A stretch of 7,623 nt of DNA, from assembly GCA_023127905.1 (NCBI GenBank), contig JAGMEZ010000163.1, forward strand, positions 1-7,623. Direction: 5' to 3'. Shown here piece by piece: positions 1 to 6,478 of this stretch. This stretch comes from Caldifarciminota bacterium (lineage in GTDB: Bacteria > Hydrothermota > E44-bin80). Each line of letters begins with the position of its first letter. Position 1 is the first letter of the stretch. Made by a program: the position numbers and the translations under genes. The notes beneath the pieces were generated by a model. The model was not told where the DNA came from and searched no databases. It saw nothing but the letters and a program-made list of their open reading frames with translations.

Positions 1-1
1 T

Positions 2-580
2 AATGGAAAAACAGTTGATAAAAATAACCTTAAACTTCTTTTCGTTGGTCAACTATGGGAAGCCAAGGGAGCAGACCTTGCTATTCGTTCTCTCTCACGA
101 TTAGAGGAACACGGCATTTCTGCGATCTTAACCATTGTTGGAGATGGTAAAAAATCATATAAAAGAGATTTAAGAAAGATTGCAAAGGAAAACGATATTA
201 TTGATAGAGTTGACTTTGTTGGGAAAGTCACAAGAGAGGAATTAAAGAATTTCTACAGAGATAATGATATTTTACTTTTTCCAACATATTCTTGGTATAA
301 AGAACCATTTGGTATTGTTATTCTTGAAGCAATGAATCAGGGAATTTCTGTGATTGCAAGTAATTCTGGGGGTCCTAAAGAAATAATTACTGATGGTGAA
401 AATGGACTACTCTTTGAATCAGGAAAGGTAGAATCACTTACTAAGAAAATTATCAATTTGGTTAAAGCACCGCAGTTATATAAAGGGATTCGAAAAAAGG
501 CTTTTGATAGTATTAATGATATATTCAATATCGCATTTGTTGGTAAAAGAATAATAATGTTCTATAATAATATTTTGTGA
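2..580 (+). CDS. GT4-family glycosyltransferase, C-terminal part (5' end outside window)
   Basis: The reading frame is open from base 2 to a TGA at 578-580 and gives 192 residues with no start, so the gene begins upstream of the window. It is the nucleotide-sugar-binding C-terminal Rossmann domain of a GT-B retaining glycosyltransferase. LLFVGQLWEAKG (residues 12-23) is the usual strand and basic loop at the start of that domain. LTIVGDG (43-49) follows, and EPFGIVILE (101-109) is the E-x7-E motif, whose glutamates bind the donor sugar nucleotide in GT4 enzymes. A conserved SGGPKEII segment comes after it. The enzyme is expected to be cytoplasmic or membrane-peripheral and to add a sugar to a lipid-linked glycan. 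The next gene starts 7 bases downstream, suggesting co-transcription. Donor and acceptor cannot be told from sequence. Only the N-terminal acceptor domain is missing; the C-terminal end appears intact. Confidence 0.9.
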   Translation, partial: NGKTVDKNNLKLLFVGQLWEAKGADLAIRSLSRLEEHGISAILTIVGDGKKSYKRDLRKIAKENDIIDRVDFVGKVTREELKNFYRDNDILLFPTYSWYKEPFGIVILEAMNQGISVIASNSGGPKEIITDGENGLLFESGKVESLTKKIINLVKAPQLYKGIRKKAFDSINDIFNIAFVGKRIIMFYNNIL

Positions 581-587
581 GCCATTT

Positions 588-1448
588 ATGAAACAGGAGT
601 TATTTAGGAAAGTCAAGTGCGTTCTCTGTGGAAGCAATAAAGAGAGGGTACTTAAAGTTGAAAAGAAAGATAGTAAGACTTTTAAGATTATTCAATGCAA
701 CAAATGTGGTCTCGTTTTTACCAATCCACAGCCTATTCCTAAAGTAATCAGAACATCGCATAATAAAGCAGAAAAAGTAGGTTTTTACAGTTACGAAGGT
801 GCTGAAGCGTATCGTTATCACTACATTAACGGTATAAACATTATGAAGGAATACTTCAATGGCGGGAAACTATTAGATGTTGGATGTGGAGTTGGTTATT
901 TTATAAAGATGGTGCAGAATAGTGGTTTCGATTCTTCTGGAATTGACTTTTCTTCTGTGGCTGCAGAGGTAGCAAGGGAAAAATTTGGTCTAACAGTAAT
1001 TGTTGGAGAATTAGCAGAGGTTGGATTTAAGCCTGATAGCTTTGATATTGTTACTTTATGGAATGTCCTTGAGCATTTTTATGATCCAGTAAAAGAAATT
1101 TCGATGATATACAAATTATTAAAGAAGAAAGGTATTCTTTTTATTGAAACACCAAATATCCTCCTTAGATCAATAGTACTAAGATTTAGCTTAACAAAGA
1201 TTATTTTAAAGTTACTTCATAAAGATATTTCCCTTATACCCTGGGAGCATCTTTTTTACTGGACGCCAAATACACTCAAAAGATTACTTTTAAAAGAAGG
1301 TTTCAAAGAGATTAAATTCTATACAGTTAATGCACCTGTTGAAAATCCCCTCAATAATTTAATACAGTATCTAAAAAGGATATTATTTATTGGTTCAATC
1401 GGACAGATTAATTTATATTTTCCGTTAGTCGCAGTTGCAGTGAAATAA
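588..1448 (+). CDS. Class I SAM-dependent methyltransferase with N-terminal zinc ribbon
   Basis: The 286-residue product opens with a four-cysteine zinc-ribbon-like module (C11, C14, C37, C40; CVLCG and CNKCGLVFTNPQP). A Rossmann-fold methyltransferase domain follows. Motif I is LLDVGCGVGYF (95-105). The acidic ribose-binding residue is D120 in SGIDFS. The motif-IV region is FDIVTLWNVLEHF (152-164), and ILFIETPN and EHLFYWTP come later. This arrangement is common among methyltransferases in polysaccharide gene clusters, where they methylate sugars or glycan ends; the substrate here is unknown. It lacks the long C-terminal half of sugar C-methyltransferases of the Methyltransf_13/14 type (about 400 residues), so I prefer a generic methyltransferase call. 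The ATG at 588 is 7 bases after the upstream stop, with only a weak GTGAG element before it, consistent with operon-coupled translation. The next gene starts 5 bases after the stop. Confidence 0.88.
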   Translation: MKQELFRKVKCVLCGSNKERVLKVEKKDSKTFKIIQCNKCGLVFTNPQPIPKVIRTSHNKAEKVGFYSYEGAEAYRYHYINGINIMKEYFNGGKLLDVGCGVGYFIKMVQNSGFDSSGIDFSSVAAEVAREKFGLTVIVGELAEVGFKPDSFDIVTLWNVLEHFYDPVKEISMIYKLLKKKGILFIETPNILLRSIVLRFSLTKIILKLLHKDISLIPWEHLFYWTPNTLKRLLLKEGFKEIKFYTVNAPVENPLNNLIQYLKRILFIGSIGQINLYFPLVAVAVK

Positions 1449-1453
1449 TATCT

Positions 1454-2980
1454 ATGAACTCTAAGCAGTCAATATATAAGATTAAAAGCTACATATTAAA
1501 TTTACAATATTATTTCAGATGTTTTTCATCTAAAACGTTAGATATAATTGGAAAATTTCTTTCTAATGATTACGTTAAAACTGCTATTGTTTTACTGTTA
1601 ATTGTTTTTCTTTCCTATACCTTTTCAAAAAGAATCGCATTTGGACACCTTCGGACAGTTATTGTCATTTCTCTCTTTTTTCTCCTTGCTGCTGCGAGTA
1701 TTAGTCTGAAATCTGGAATATCAGCACTTATTATTTTTCTTCCATTTATGGCATTTATAAGGAGATATATCTATGTTTACAGTAGATATGTTCCTATGGA
1801 CCCCATACTCATTATTTCTGATATTATAACTATTTGGCTATTTGGCTATCTTGTTATATTCAAGGGAAAAGAAATTTATAAACTTTTCAGGGAAAATAAA
1901 CTTGTGAAATTTACTACAATTTTACTTTTTATATTCATTTTACAGATGTTTAATCCACGTCAGGGCAATATTCTTGTGGGAATTGGCGGTGCAAAATATT
2001 ATATAATTCCTTTCTTGTGGTTCTATTTTGGTCTGTTTATCGATAAAAGATTTGTTAGAAAATTATTCTTTACCATAGTTGTAATAGGGTTTATAACTGC
2101 TTTATATGGTCTGAAGCAGACTTTTTTAGGTTTTACTCCTTTTGAAAGTTACTGGATTGAACAGGGTGGGTTTTCTTCTTTACATCTTTTTAATATTATT
2201 AGAAGTTTTTCAACTTTTTCAAGTCCTTCAGAATATTCCCGTTACCTTTTAATTTCTTCAATATTAGGTGTTGGGTTAATGATAAGTCACAGGAAAAATT
2301 ATGTAGTAAGTTTAATGTTGCTGGTCATCCTTTTTGCACTTTTTGTTTCCGCTGTAAGAAGTACTATTTTTTTCTTTCTCATTGCAATAGTTTCTTTAGT
2401 TTCAATATTGGTAATGAGAAGAAATGTAAAGCTTGGCTTTTTATTTGCTCTTTTCTTGATAATCTTTTTGATTGCTTTAATTGCAAATATAAGTATTGTC
2501 CCTGATGTTAATAAATATAGTCCCATATCAGTTGTTACCCATCATTCCATGCGAGGTATTACAGAACCATTATCGGAGGATTCTTTCCAGTTTAGACTCT
2601 ATCTATGGACAAAAGTGTTTCCCCGGGAACTCATTTCCAATCCTTTCGGGTATGGACTCGGTATTTTGACAATTGCTGCTGGCAAATTTGGAGGATATAG
2701 AATAACAGGAACAGATAATTTTTTGTTAGATACTTTCCTTAGTACAGGAATTATAGGTGGAATTTTATTACTCACTATATTATTTATAATGTTTAAGAGA
2801 ACGTTATATATAATTAACAAGAAGAAAGATATATTTATAGGAACTATCCTTATTGTAGTATTAGCATATCTTACAAATTCATCGCCTGGTGAATATGCTT
2901 GTATTACTCTTATATGGTTATTTTGTGGAATAGTTACAAAGGAAATAGTTGAATGTGGCTTAAATAGGAGCAGCAAGTAA
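1454..2980 (+). CDS. O-antigen ligase/polymerase-like polytopic membrane protein
   Basis: This 508-residue protein has a short basic cytoplasmic N-terminus followed by roughly 12 hydrophobic segments starting near residue 42. The pattern fits the O-antigen ligase/Wzy-type superfamily (Wzy_C fold, PF04932-like). There is an RSFSTFSSPSEYSRYL stretch (250-265) and SAVRST at a membrane border (299-304). A large hydrophilic loop (about 350-420) contains NPFGYGLGI (396-404), and DNFLLDTFLSTGIIGG (421-436) follows, matching the family's usual G-G then N-x2-L-x6-GxxG ending. Such proteins join lipid-linked glycans into a polymer or transfer them to an acceptor on the outer face of the inner membrane. 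Ligase and polymerase cannot be separated by sequence alone. The ATG at 1454 follows the previous stop by 5 bases with no clear ribosome-binding site. The stop is one base before the next start, a tight operon arrangement. Confidence 0.85.
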   Translation: MNSKQSIYKIKSYILNLQYYFRCFSSKTLDIIGKFLSNDYVKTAIVLLLIVFLSYTFSKRIAFGHLRTVIVISLFFLLAAASISLKSGISALIIFLPFMAFIRRYIYVYSRYVPMDPILIISDIITIWLFGYLVIFKGKEIYKLFRENKLVKFTTILLFIFILQMFNPRQGNILVGIGGAKYYIIPFLWFYFGLFIDKRFVRKLFFTIVVIGFITALYGLKQTFLGFTPFESYWIEQGGFSSLHLFNIIRSFSTFSSPSEYSRYLLISSILGVGLMISHRKNYVVSLMLLVILFALFVSAVRSTIFFFLIAIVSLVSILVMRRNVKLGFLFALFLIIFLIALIANISIVPDVNKYSPISVVTHHSMRGITEPLSEDSFQFRLYLWTKVFPRELISNPFGYGLGILTIAAGKFGGYRITGTDNFLLDTFLSTGIIGGILLLTILFIMFKRTLYIINKKKDIFIGTILIVVLAYLTNSSPGEYACITLIWLFCGIVTKEIVECGLNRSSK

Positions 2981-2981
2981 T

Positions 2982-3491
2982 ATGATTATTAATTTAGGTT
3001 GTGGTAATAGAAAGTCTCCAAAAATGATAGGTGTGGATATAAATCCATTAACAGATGTTGATATTATAGCTGACTTGAGTCACTTTCCATACCCTTTCAA
3101 AGATGACATTTTTGACAAGGTAATTTGTAACAGTATACTTGAGCATATAGATGATCTAGTAAACGCAATCAGAGAAATACATCGTATATCAAAGAACGGA
3201 GCACAAATAACTATTACAGGACCGCATTTTTCCAGTAGTGATTTTTATGCTGATCCAACACATAAAAGAGCATTTTCTTCACGGACTTTTAATTATTTTA
3301 TCAATCCTAACAATCCATCTATTCCTAAGCTTGAACTAATATCTTTTACAATTGGTATTTTTGATAGTCAAGGATTTTTAAGAAATTTATTTAAAAGATT
3401 TATAAATAAGCACATTAATTTTTATGAGAAACACTTTGCTTTTATTTTGCCTACGAAGGGTATTTCATTTAGACTTAAAGTAATGAAATAG
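2982..3491 (+). CDS. Compact class I SAM-dependent methyltransferase
   Basis: The 169-residue product is a short methyltransferase in which motif I (INLGCGNRK, 3-11) starts almost at the N-terminus. The ribose-binding acidic residue is D19 in GVDINP, DLSHFPYPF (31-39) follows, and the motif-IV region is FDKVICNSILEHIDD (44-58). This compact layout is typical of Methyltransf_11-like proteins in cell-envelope polysaccharide loci. The later HFSSSDFYADPTHKRAFS stretch (82-99) may line the acceptor site, which is inference. The ATG at 2982 sits one base after the upstream stop. An AGGAG at 2966-2970, inside the upstream gene, lies 11 bases before it and is a plausible if distant Shine-Dalgarno site. 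With the zinc-ribbon enzyme two genes earlier, the cluster has two distinct methyltransferases, hinting at a glycan methylated at two positions. The substrate is unknown. Confidence 0.85.
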   Translation: MIINLGCGNRKSPKMIGVDINPLTDVDIIADLSHFPYPFKDDIFDKVICNSILEHIDDLVNAIREIHRISKNGAQITITGPHFSSSDFYADPTHKRAFSSRTFNYFINPNNPSIPKLELISFTIGIFDSQGFLRNLFKRFINKHINFYEKHFAFILPTKGISFRLKVMK

Positions 3492-3555
3492 ATTGTCTTA
3501 GAAACAATAAAGCTGTTTAACCTCTTAATTATTATATCAAATTTACCCAGATTAT

Positions 3556-4617
3556 ATGTCAAGAAAATATAAGATTGGAATGATTGTCAATTTACTGCCT
3601 GATAAAAAAAATCGTGGAGGTGTAGCATATCAAGTTTATACTTTTGCTCAGATGCTTGCTCAAGAGTTTGAAATAACAGTTTTTACGAGAAACCAAACAA
3701 ATTTGAGTCATAATTTCAAAAATACAACTGTTAAAATCCCTAGATTTCTTAGTAGTATCCGATTTTGTTCAATACTTTTGTTTCCTTTGCTTGTAAGGTT
3801 TCAAGGATTAGGTAAATTCGACATAGTCCATGCACATGGTGATGATTATCTCTTTTTCTTTGTAAGGAAACCAATTATTAGAACATTTTATGGTACAGCG
3901 CTTGGGGAAATGAGGACTGCGACATCCATTAAAAGAAAAGCCCATCAATTTTTTAGATACTTTACAGAATATATGTCTGGATTTCATGCGAGAATCAACG
4001 TAGGTATTTCCCATTCAACAAAAAAGTATCTTCCTTTTATTAATAGAATTATCCCTTGTGGCATTGATCTTGGAAAATTCAAACCAGGAAATGAAAAAAG
4101 TAAAAATCCTTCAATTCTTTTTGTTGGAACAATAAAAGGTAGGAAACGAGGATGGTTGCTTGTAGAGATTTTTAATAAAATAATAAAGCCAAAAATTCCG
4201 AATGCTGAGTTGTGGATTGTAAGCAGCGAAGAGGTTGAGGGAGAGGGAATAAGGTGGTTTGGTAGAATACCGAATGAGAGGTTAATTGAATTAAATCAAA
4301 AAGCATGGGTTTTCTGTTTACCAAGTAAATACGAAGGATTTGGTGTACCCTATATAGAAGCTATGGCTTGTGGAACGACGGTTGTTGCCAGTCCTAACTC
4401 AGGCGCAAAAGAAGTTCTTTGTAATGGGAAATATGGATTTATAGTTGGAGATAAATTATTAGGAAAAGTACTCATTAATTTATTGAAGAGTAGGCGATTA
4501 CGTGATAAATATACTCAGGAAGGACTGGAAAGAGTAAAGGAATTTAATTGGTCGAATATAATCGAGAAATATATTAAACTCTACAGTGTAATATTGGAAA
4601 AAGTGCAACAACGATGA
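3556..4617 (+). CDS. GT4-family glycosyltransferase
   Basis: This is a complete 353-residue GT-B glycosyltransferase. The N-terminal acceptor domain shows the glycine-rich RGGVAYQVYTFAQML (20-34) and FDIVHAHGDDYLFF (88-101). The donor domain begins with ILFVGTIKGRKRG (187-199) after the linker IIPCGIDLGKFKP (165-177). E260-GFGVPYI-E268 is the E-x7-E donor-binding motif, followed by AMACGTTVVASPNSGAKEV. It should add a sugar, with retention of configuration, to a growing lipid-linked glycan at the cytoplasmic face of the membrane. Donor and acceptor are unknown. The ATG at 3556 keeps the first strand (YKIGMIVNLLP) intact but has no good Shine-Dalgarno site. A 64-base gap separates it from the methyltransferase gene, the widest gap in this operon. 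It is the last gene before the terminator at 4776-4806. Confidence 0.92.
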   Translation: MSRKYKIGMIVNLLPDKKNRGGVAYQVYTFAQMLAQEFEITVFTRNQTNLSHNFKNTTVKIPRFLSSIRFCSILLFPLLVRFQGLGKFDIVHAHGDDYLFFFVRKPIIRTFYGTALGEMRTATSIKRKAHQFFRYFTEYMSGFHARINVGISHSTKKYLPFINRIIPCGIDLGKFKPGNEKSKNPSILFVGTIKGRKRGWLLVEIFNKIIKPKIPNAELWIVSSEEVEGEGIRWFGRIPNERLIELNQKAWVFCLPSKYEGFGVPYIEAMACGTTVVASPNSGAKEVLCNGKYGFIVGDKLLGKVLINLLKSRRLRDKYTQEGLERVKEFNWSNIIEKYIKLYSVILEKVQQR

Positions 4618-4775
4618 TGTAGTAAATGTGATAGGTAAAAAATCAGTAATTATAATTAATTCTTTTATAGTTATTTTCATTATTCTCTAGTTTATTTTTC
4701 CGATTCAGTCTATGCAATATATTTCTCACTACTTTATATTTCATATTCTACATCAGTTCTCTATTTATGGACAGT

Positions 4776-4806
4776 AATGGCAGATATTCCTTCTGCCGTT
4801 TTTTTT
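4776..4806 (+). terminator. Intrinsic (Rho-independent) terminator
   Basis: AATGGCAGA (4776-4784) pairs with TCTGCCGTT (4792-4800) around a 7-base loop, allowing one G-T pair next to the GC core GGCAG/CTGCC. A run of eight T residues (4799-4806) follows directly. This is a standard intrinsic terminator for + strand transcription, about 160 bases after the stop of the glycosyltransferase ending at 4617, and it likely closes the upstream operon. Confidence 0.8.
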
Positions 4807-4912
4807 AGTGCTGATTATTTCTTTTTTGAGAGTGAAGTATTATTACTTACAAGGCGAAACGAAGTATCGGAGAAATGGGGAATGGTCAATTGGAGGAAGA
4901 TAAGTGAGTGAG

Positions 4913-4936
4913 ACGGAGAATCGGGATATCGGAGAA
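4913..4936 (+). repeat. Short CGG-phased octamer tract
   Basis: Three consecutive 8-base units read ACGGAGAA, TCGGGATA and TCGGAGAA, with CGG at the same place in each. Another TATCGGAGAA occurs alone at 4865-4874, and TACGGAAAG follows at 4941. The surrounding sequence is strongly purine-rich on the + strand. It looks like a remnant of a tandem microrepeat. Confidence 0.45.
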
Positions 4937-4960
4937 GGCATACGGAAAGTTAAAAGAGTG

Positions 4961-5018
4961 ATAATTGTATATTGATAGTTATTTGTTGTATATTCATGGT
5001 TATTGGTTGTTTACAGCG
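4961..5018 (+). repeat. 58-base leader repeat, copy 1
   Basis: This segment matches 6479-6536 at 56 of 58 positions, with an offset of 1518 bases. The only differences are at 4968 (T versus A) and 4974 (G versus T). The last 44 bases (4975-5018) are identical in both copies. It contains GTTATTTGTTGTATATT and GGTTATTGGTTGTTTACAG, and it runs straight into the ACAGCG array. Both copies sit between genes, 171 and 163 bases before the next start codon. Such identity between otherwise unrelated spacers means recent duplication, spread of an element, or constraint. Confidence 0.9.
4965..4994 (+). promoter_or_regulatory. Candidate sigma70-type promoter in leader copy 1
   Basis: TTGTAT (4965-4970) and TATATT (4989-4994) are separated by 18 bases. 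The -10-like box differs from TATAAT at one position; the -35-like box is poor here but becomes TTGAAT in the second leader copy. It would transcribe the repeat array and the glycosyltransferase at 5190, leaving a 5' UTR of roughly 190 bases. In AT-rich DNA such matches arise by chance, so this rests mostly on conservation between the copies. Confidence 0.35.
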
Positions 5019-5132
5019 AAGCGCCTGCCCCGTAGATCACTCAGGACTTTTTAGCATTCATTGTGATTATACGGGGTTTGTTTTACAGCGTAGCGTTTAA
5101 TTAACAGCAAAGCGTTTGTTTACAATTCTGTG
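5011..5132 (+). repeat. Degenerate ACAGCG repeat array A
   Basis: Four degenerate units share the pattern TTACAGCG-A-AGCG-TTTG. Their ACA cores are at 5013 (ACAGCGAAGCGCCTG), 5085 (ACAGCGTAGCGTTTAA), 5104 (ACAGCAAAGCGTTTG) and 5122 (ACAATTCTGTG, strongly diverged). Units two to four are spaced 18-19 bases apart. The larger gap between the first and second units is filled by the inverted-repeat element at 5028-5076. The array begins inside the end of the leader and passes directly into the octamer tract at 5133. It has no protein-coding character and no CRISPR-like spacers. Confidence 0.75.
5028..5076. repeat. Imperfect inverted-repeat (hairpin) element inside array A
   Basis: CCCCGTA (5028-5034) pairs with TACGGGG (5070-5076). 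After a 1x2 internal bulge, ATCAC (5036-5040) pairs with GTGAT (5063-5067). That gives 12 base pairs around a 22-base loop. The element splits an array whose neighbouring units elsewhere follow each other without a gap. It could be a small non-autonomous mobile element of the MITE or REP type, or a structured RNA. The TTTGTTTT after it is a poor U-tract, so a terminator is less likely. No transposase gene is nearby. Confidence 0.6.
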
Positions 5133-5172
5133 TTAATTACCCATTTACTCATTTACTCATTTACCTAATTAC
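5133..5172 (-). repeat. Octamer tandem repeat GTAAWTNN, reverse orientation
   Basis: Five perfectly phased 8-base units lie in a row: TTAATTAC, CCATTTAC, TCATTTAC, TCATTTAC, CTAATTAC. Read on the - strand they are GTAATTAG, GTAAATGA (twice), GTAAATGG and GTAATTAA. The tract ends 17 bases before the next start codon, where one would expect the ribosome-binding site. A tract of the same family lies in the opposite orientation at 7393-7424. Confidence 0.8.
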
Positions 5173-5189
5173 GAGCATATTAACGTTCA

Positions 5190-6374
5190 ATGAAAGAGAA
5201 GAAGGTTTTAATAATAACTAATGATTTCTACCCCTCAAGAGGGGGGATTCAAGCATGCATACGTGGTCTTGCTGGGAATTTTGATGGTGATATAATGGTT
5301 TTCGCACCTTATTACCCAGGCTATAATGTTTCACTCGATAAACAATTCAATTTCTCTGTTGTCAGGACAGATAGTCTAAGGCAGGATAGGTTTGTTGATA
5401 GATTGCTTTTTCTAATACTTAGACGACCTTTGACATTCCTTTTAAGGACACTATTCAAAATTTTCCGTGTCGGGAAGAGCAAGAACTTTTCTTGCATTCT
5501 TTGTGGGCATTTTACGAATATTCCCAGTGGATACTTCTTGAAAAAGATTAAAAAAGTTCCTCTTGGAACAATAGTCCATGGGAGAGAATTATTTTTTAGA
5601 GGAATATTAAGTCCGTTAAAAAGATTATTGGCAAAATATCTGTTGAACAAAGCAGATAAACTCTTTATGTCGAATTTGTTTATGAAGAAAAGACTGATAG
5701 AAATGGGTATTCCAGAAGAAAAGATTGTTATGATACCATTTGGTGTTAATTTCAGCGATAAGTCTGATGTACACAGTAAAAAGAGGGAAAGCATCAAAAA
5801 AATCATCCTTACAGTAGGAAGGCTTGTTGAAAGGAAAGGACATAGTTCTGTAATTGAATCTCTGCCTATGGTTTTGAGAAGAATCCCAGATGTTACATAC
5901 CAGATAGTTGGAAAAGGTCCGATGGAAAAGAGATTAAGATTGTTGGTGAAGGAAAAGAATTTAAGTAATTATGTTGAATTTTGTGGAGAGGTTGAAAATC
6001 TCGTTCCATACTATTATGACTGTGATATTTTTGTAATGCCAAGTAAATTCATTAAAGATAAAGGTGATGTTGAAGGTTTCGGACTTGTATTTTTGGAAGC
6101 TAACTTTTTTGGAAAGCCTGTGATTGCAGGAAGGACTGGTGGAGTTTCGGATGCAGTAATCGATGGTGTAACTGGAATTCTTGTGAATCCAGAAGATCCA
6201 AAAGACATAGCTGATGCGGTGATAAGGCTCTTTGATGACCCGAAATTGGCGAAAAGGCTGGGTAAACAGGGTAGGAAAAGAGTGGTTGAGGAGTTTACAT
6301 GGGAAAGGGCTGCGAGAATTATAGAGCAAACGATGGGGGAGGTTAAGAGAGAAAAAAGTAAAAGTAAAAAGTAA
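5190..6374 (+). CDS. GT4-family glycosyltransferase with repeat-derived C-terminal tail
   Basis: The 394-residue GT-B glycosyltransferase starts with KKVLIITNDFYPSRGGIQ (4-21), the usual first strand and glycine loop. GTIVHGREL (126-134) follows in the acceptor domain, and IVMIPFGVNF (179-188) is the linker. The donor domain has ILTVGRLVERKG (206-217, with basic residues R211 and K216), YQIVGKGP, and E295-GFGLVFL-E303, the E-x7-E motif, then ANFFGKPVIAGRTGG. This is a textbook GT4 layout; donor and acceptor are unknown. The ATG at 5190 has no visible Shine-Dalgarno sequence because an octamer repeat tract lies just upstream. The last residues (KREKSKSKK) and the TAA stop come from an AAAAAGT-type microrepeat at 6352-6386, so the older C-terminus probably ended near residue 385. 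The gene stands alone between two repeat-filled gaps and probably has its own promoter. Confidence 0.92.
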   Translation: MKEKKVLIITNDFYPSRGGIQACIRGLAGNFDGDIMVFAPYYPGYNVSLDKQFNFSVVRTDSLRQDRFVDRLLFLILRRPLTFLLRTLFKIFRVGKSKNFSCILCGHFTNIPSGYFLKKIKKVPLGTIVHGRELFFRGILSPLKRLLAKYLLNKADKLFMSNLFMKKRLIEMGIPEEKIVMIPFGVNFSDKSDVHSKKRESIKKIILTVGRLVERKGHSSVIESLPMVLRRIPDVTYQIVGKGPMEKRLRLLVKEKNLSNYVEFCGEVENLVPYYYDCDIFVMPSKFIKDKGDVEGFGLVFLEANFFGKPVIAGRTGGVSDAVIDGVTGILVNPEDPKDIADAVIRLFDDPKLAKRLGKQGRKRVVEEFTWERAARIIEQTMGEVKREKSKSKK

Positions 6375-6386
6375 AAAGTTAAAAGT
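6352..6386 (+). repeat. AAAAAGT-type microrepeat overlapping the end of the GT4 gene
   Basis: GT dinucleotides at 6358, 6364, 6371, 6378 and 6385 are separated by A-runs at spacings of 6, 7, 7 and 7 bases. The TAA stop of the upstream glycosyltransferase (6372-6374) is inside this tract. The final Lys/Ser-rich residues are therefore encoded by it. Confidence 0.75.
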
Positions 6387-6426
6387 GAAATCTAAAACCA
6401 ATATTAGAAAGCGAAAGCAAGAAGAC

Positions 6427-6462
6427 AACGATATTAACGAACTAAACGATTAAAACGAGTCA
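6427..6462 (+). repeat. Four-unit 9-base AACGA tandem repeat
   Basis: AACGA occurs at 6427, 6436, 6445 and 6454, exactly 9 bases apart, giving AACGATATT, AACGAACTA, AACGATTAA and AACGAGTCA. The four variable bases of each unit differ. It lies between the AAAAAGT tract and leader copy 2. Confidence 0.7.
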
Positions 6463-6478
6463 AATAAGCCAATTCAGG

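Larger units (their letters stand above)
4618..5189. other. 572-base intergenic region with terminator, leader repeat and repeat arrays
   Basis: I see no convincing gene here. From left to right it holds about 160 bases of AT-rich sequence, an intrinsic terminator (4776-4806) and a purine-rich stretch (about 4827-4960) with a few CGG-phased octamers. The 58-base leader (4961-5018), an ACAGCG repeat array interrupted by a hairpin element, and an octamer tract running almost to the next start codon follow. The segment 4660-4911 stays open in one frame for 83 codons but spans the terminator and has no supported start. Just after the glycosyltransferase stop, a GTG at 4628 opens a 20-codon hydrophobic frame ending at TAG 4688-4690. 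Confidence 0.7.

Noticed and set aside
2599..2976. A 125-codon open frame on the - strand inside the O-antigen ligase-like gene
   Set aside because: It is antisense to a clear membrane-protein gene and shows no family motif; likely a shadow frame.
3492..3508. ATTGT/ACAAT hairpin right after the compact methyltransferase gene, as a terminator
   Set aside because: The stem is 5 AT-rich pairs with no T-run after it, so it is too weak to call.
4660..4911. An 83-codon open stretch on the + strand, with an internal ATG at 4777
   Set aside because: It crosses a strong intrinsic terminator, has no Shine-Dalgarno site, continues into repetitive purine-rich DNA and resembles no family I recognise with confidence.
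5028..5084. The CCCCGTA/TACGGGG hairpin as an intrinsic terminator
   Set aside because: The T-rich stretch after it is broken by G (TTTGTTTT), the loop is 22 bases, and it sits upstream of a gene and inside a repeat array; an inserted element or leader structure fits better.
5321..5806. A 161-codon open frame on the - strand inside the second GT4 gene
   Set aside because: It lies wholly within a well-supported + strand glycosyltransferase, has no recognisable domain and is best explained as a shadow frame.
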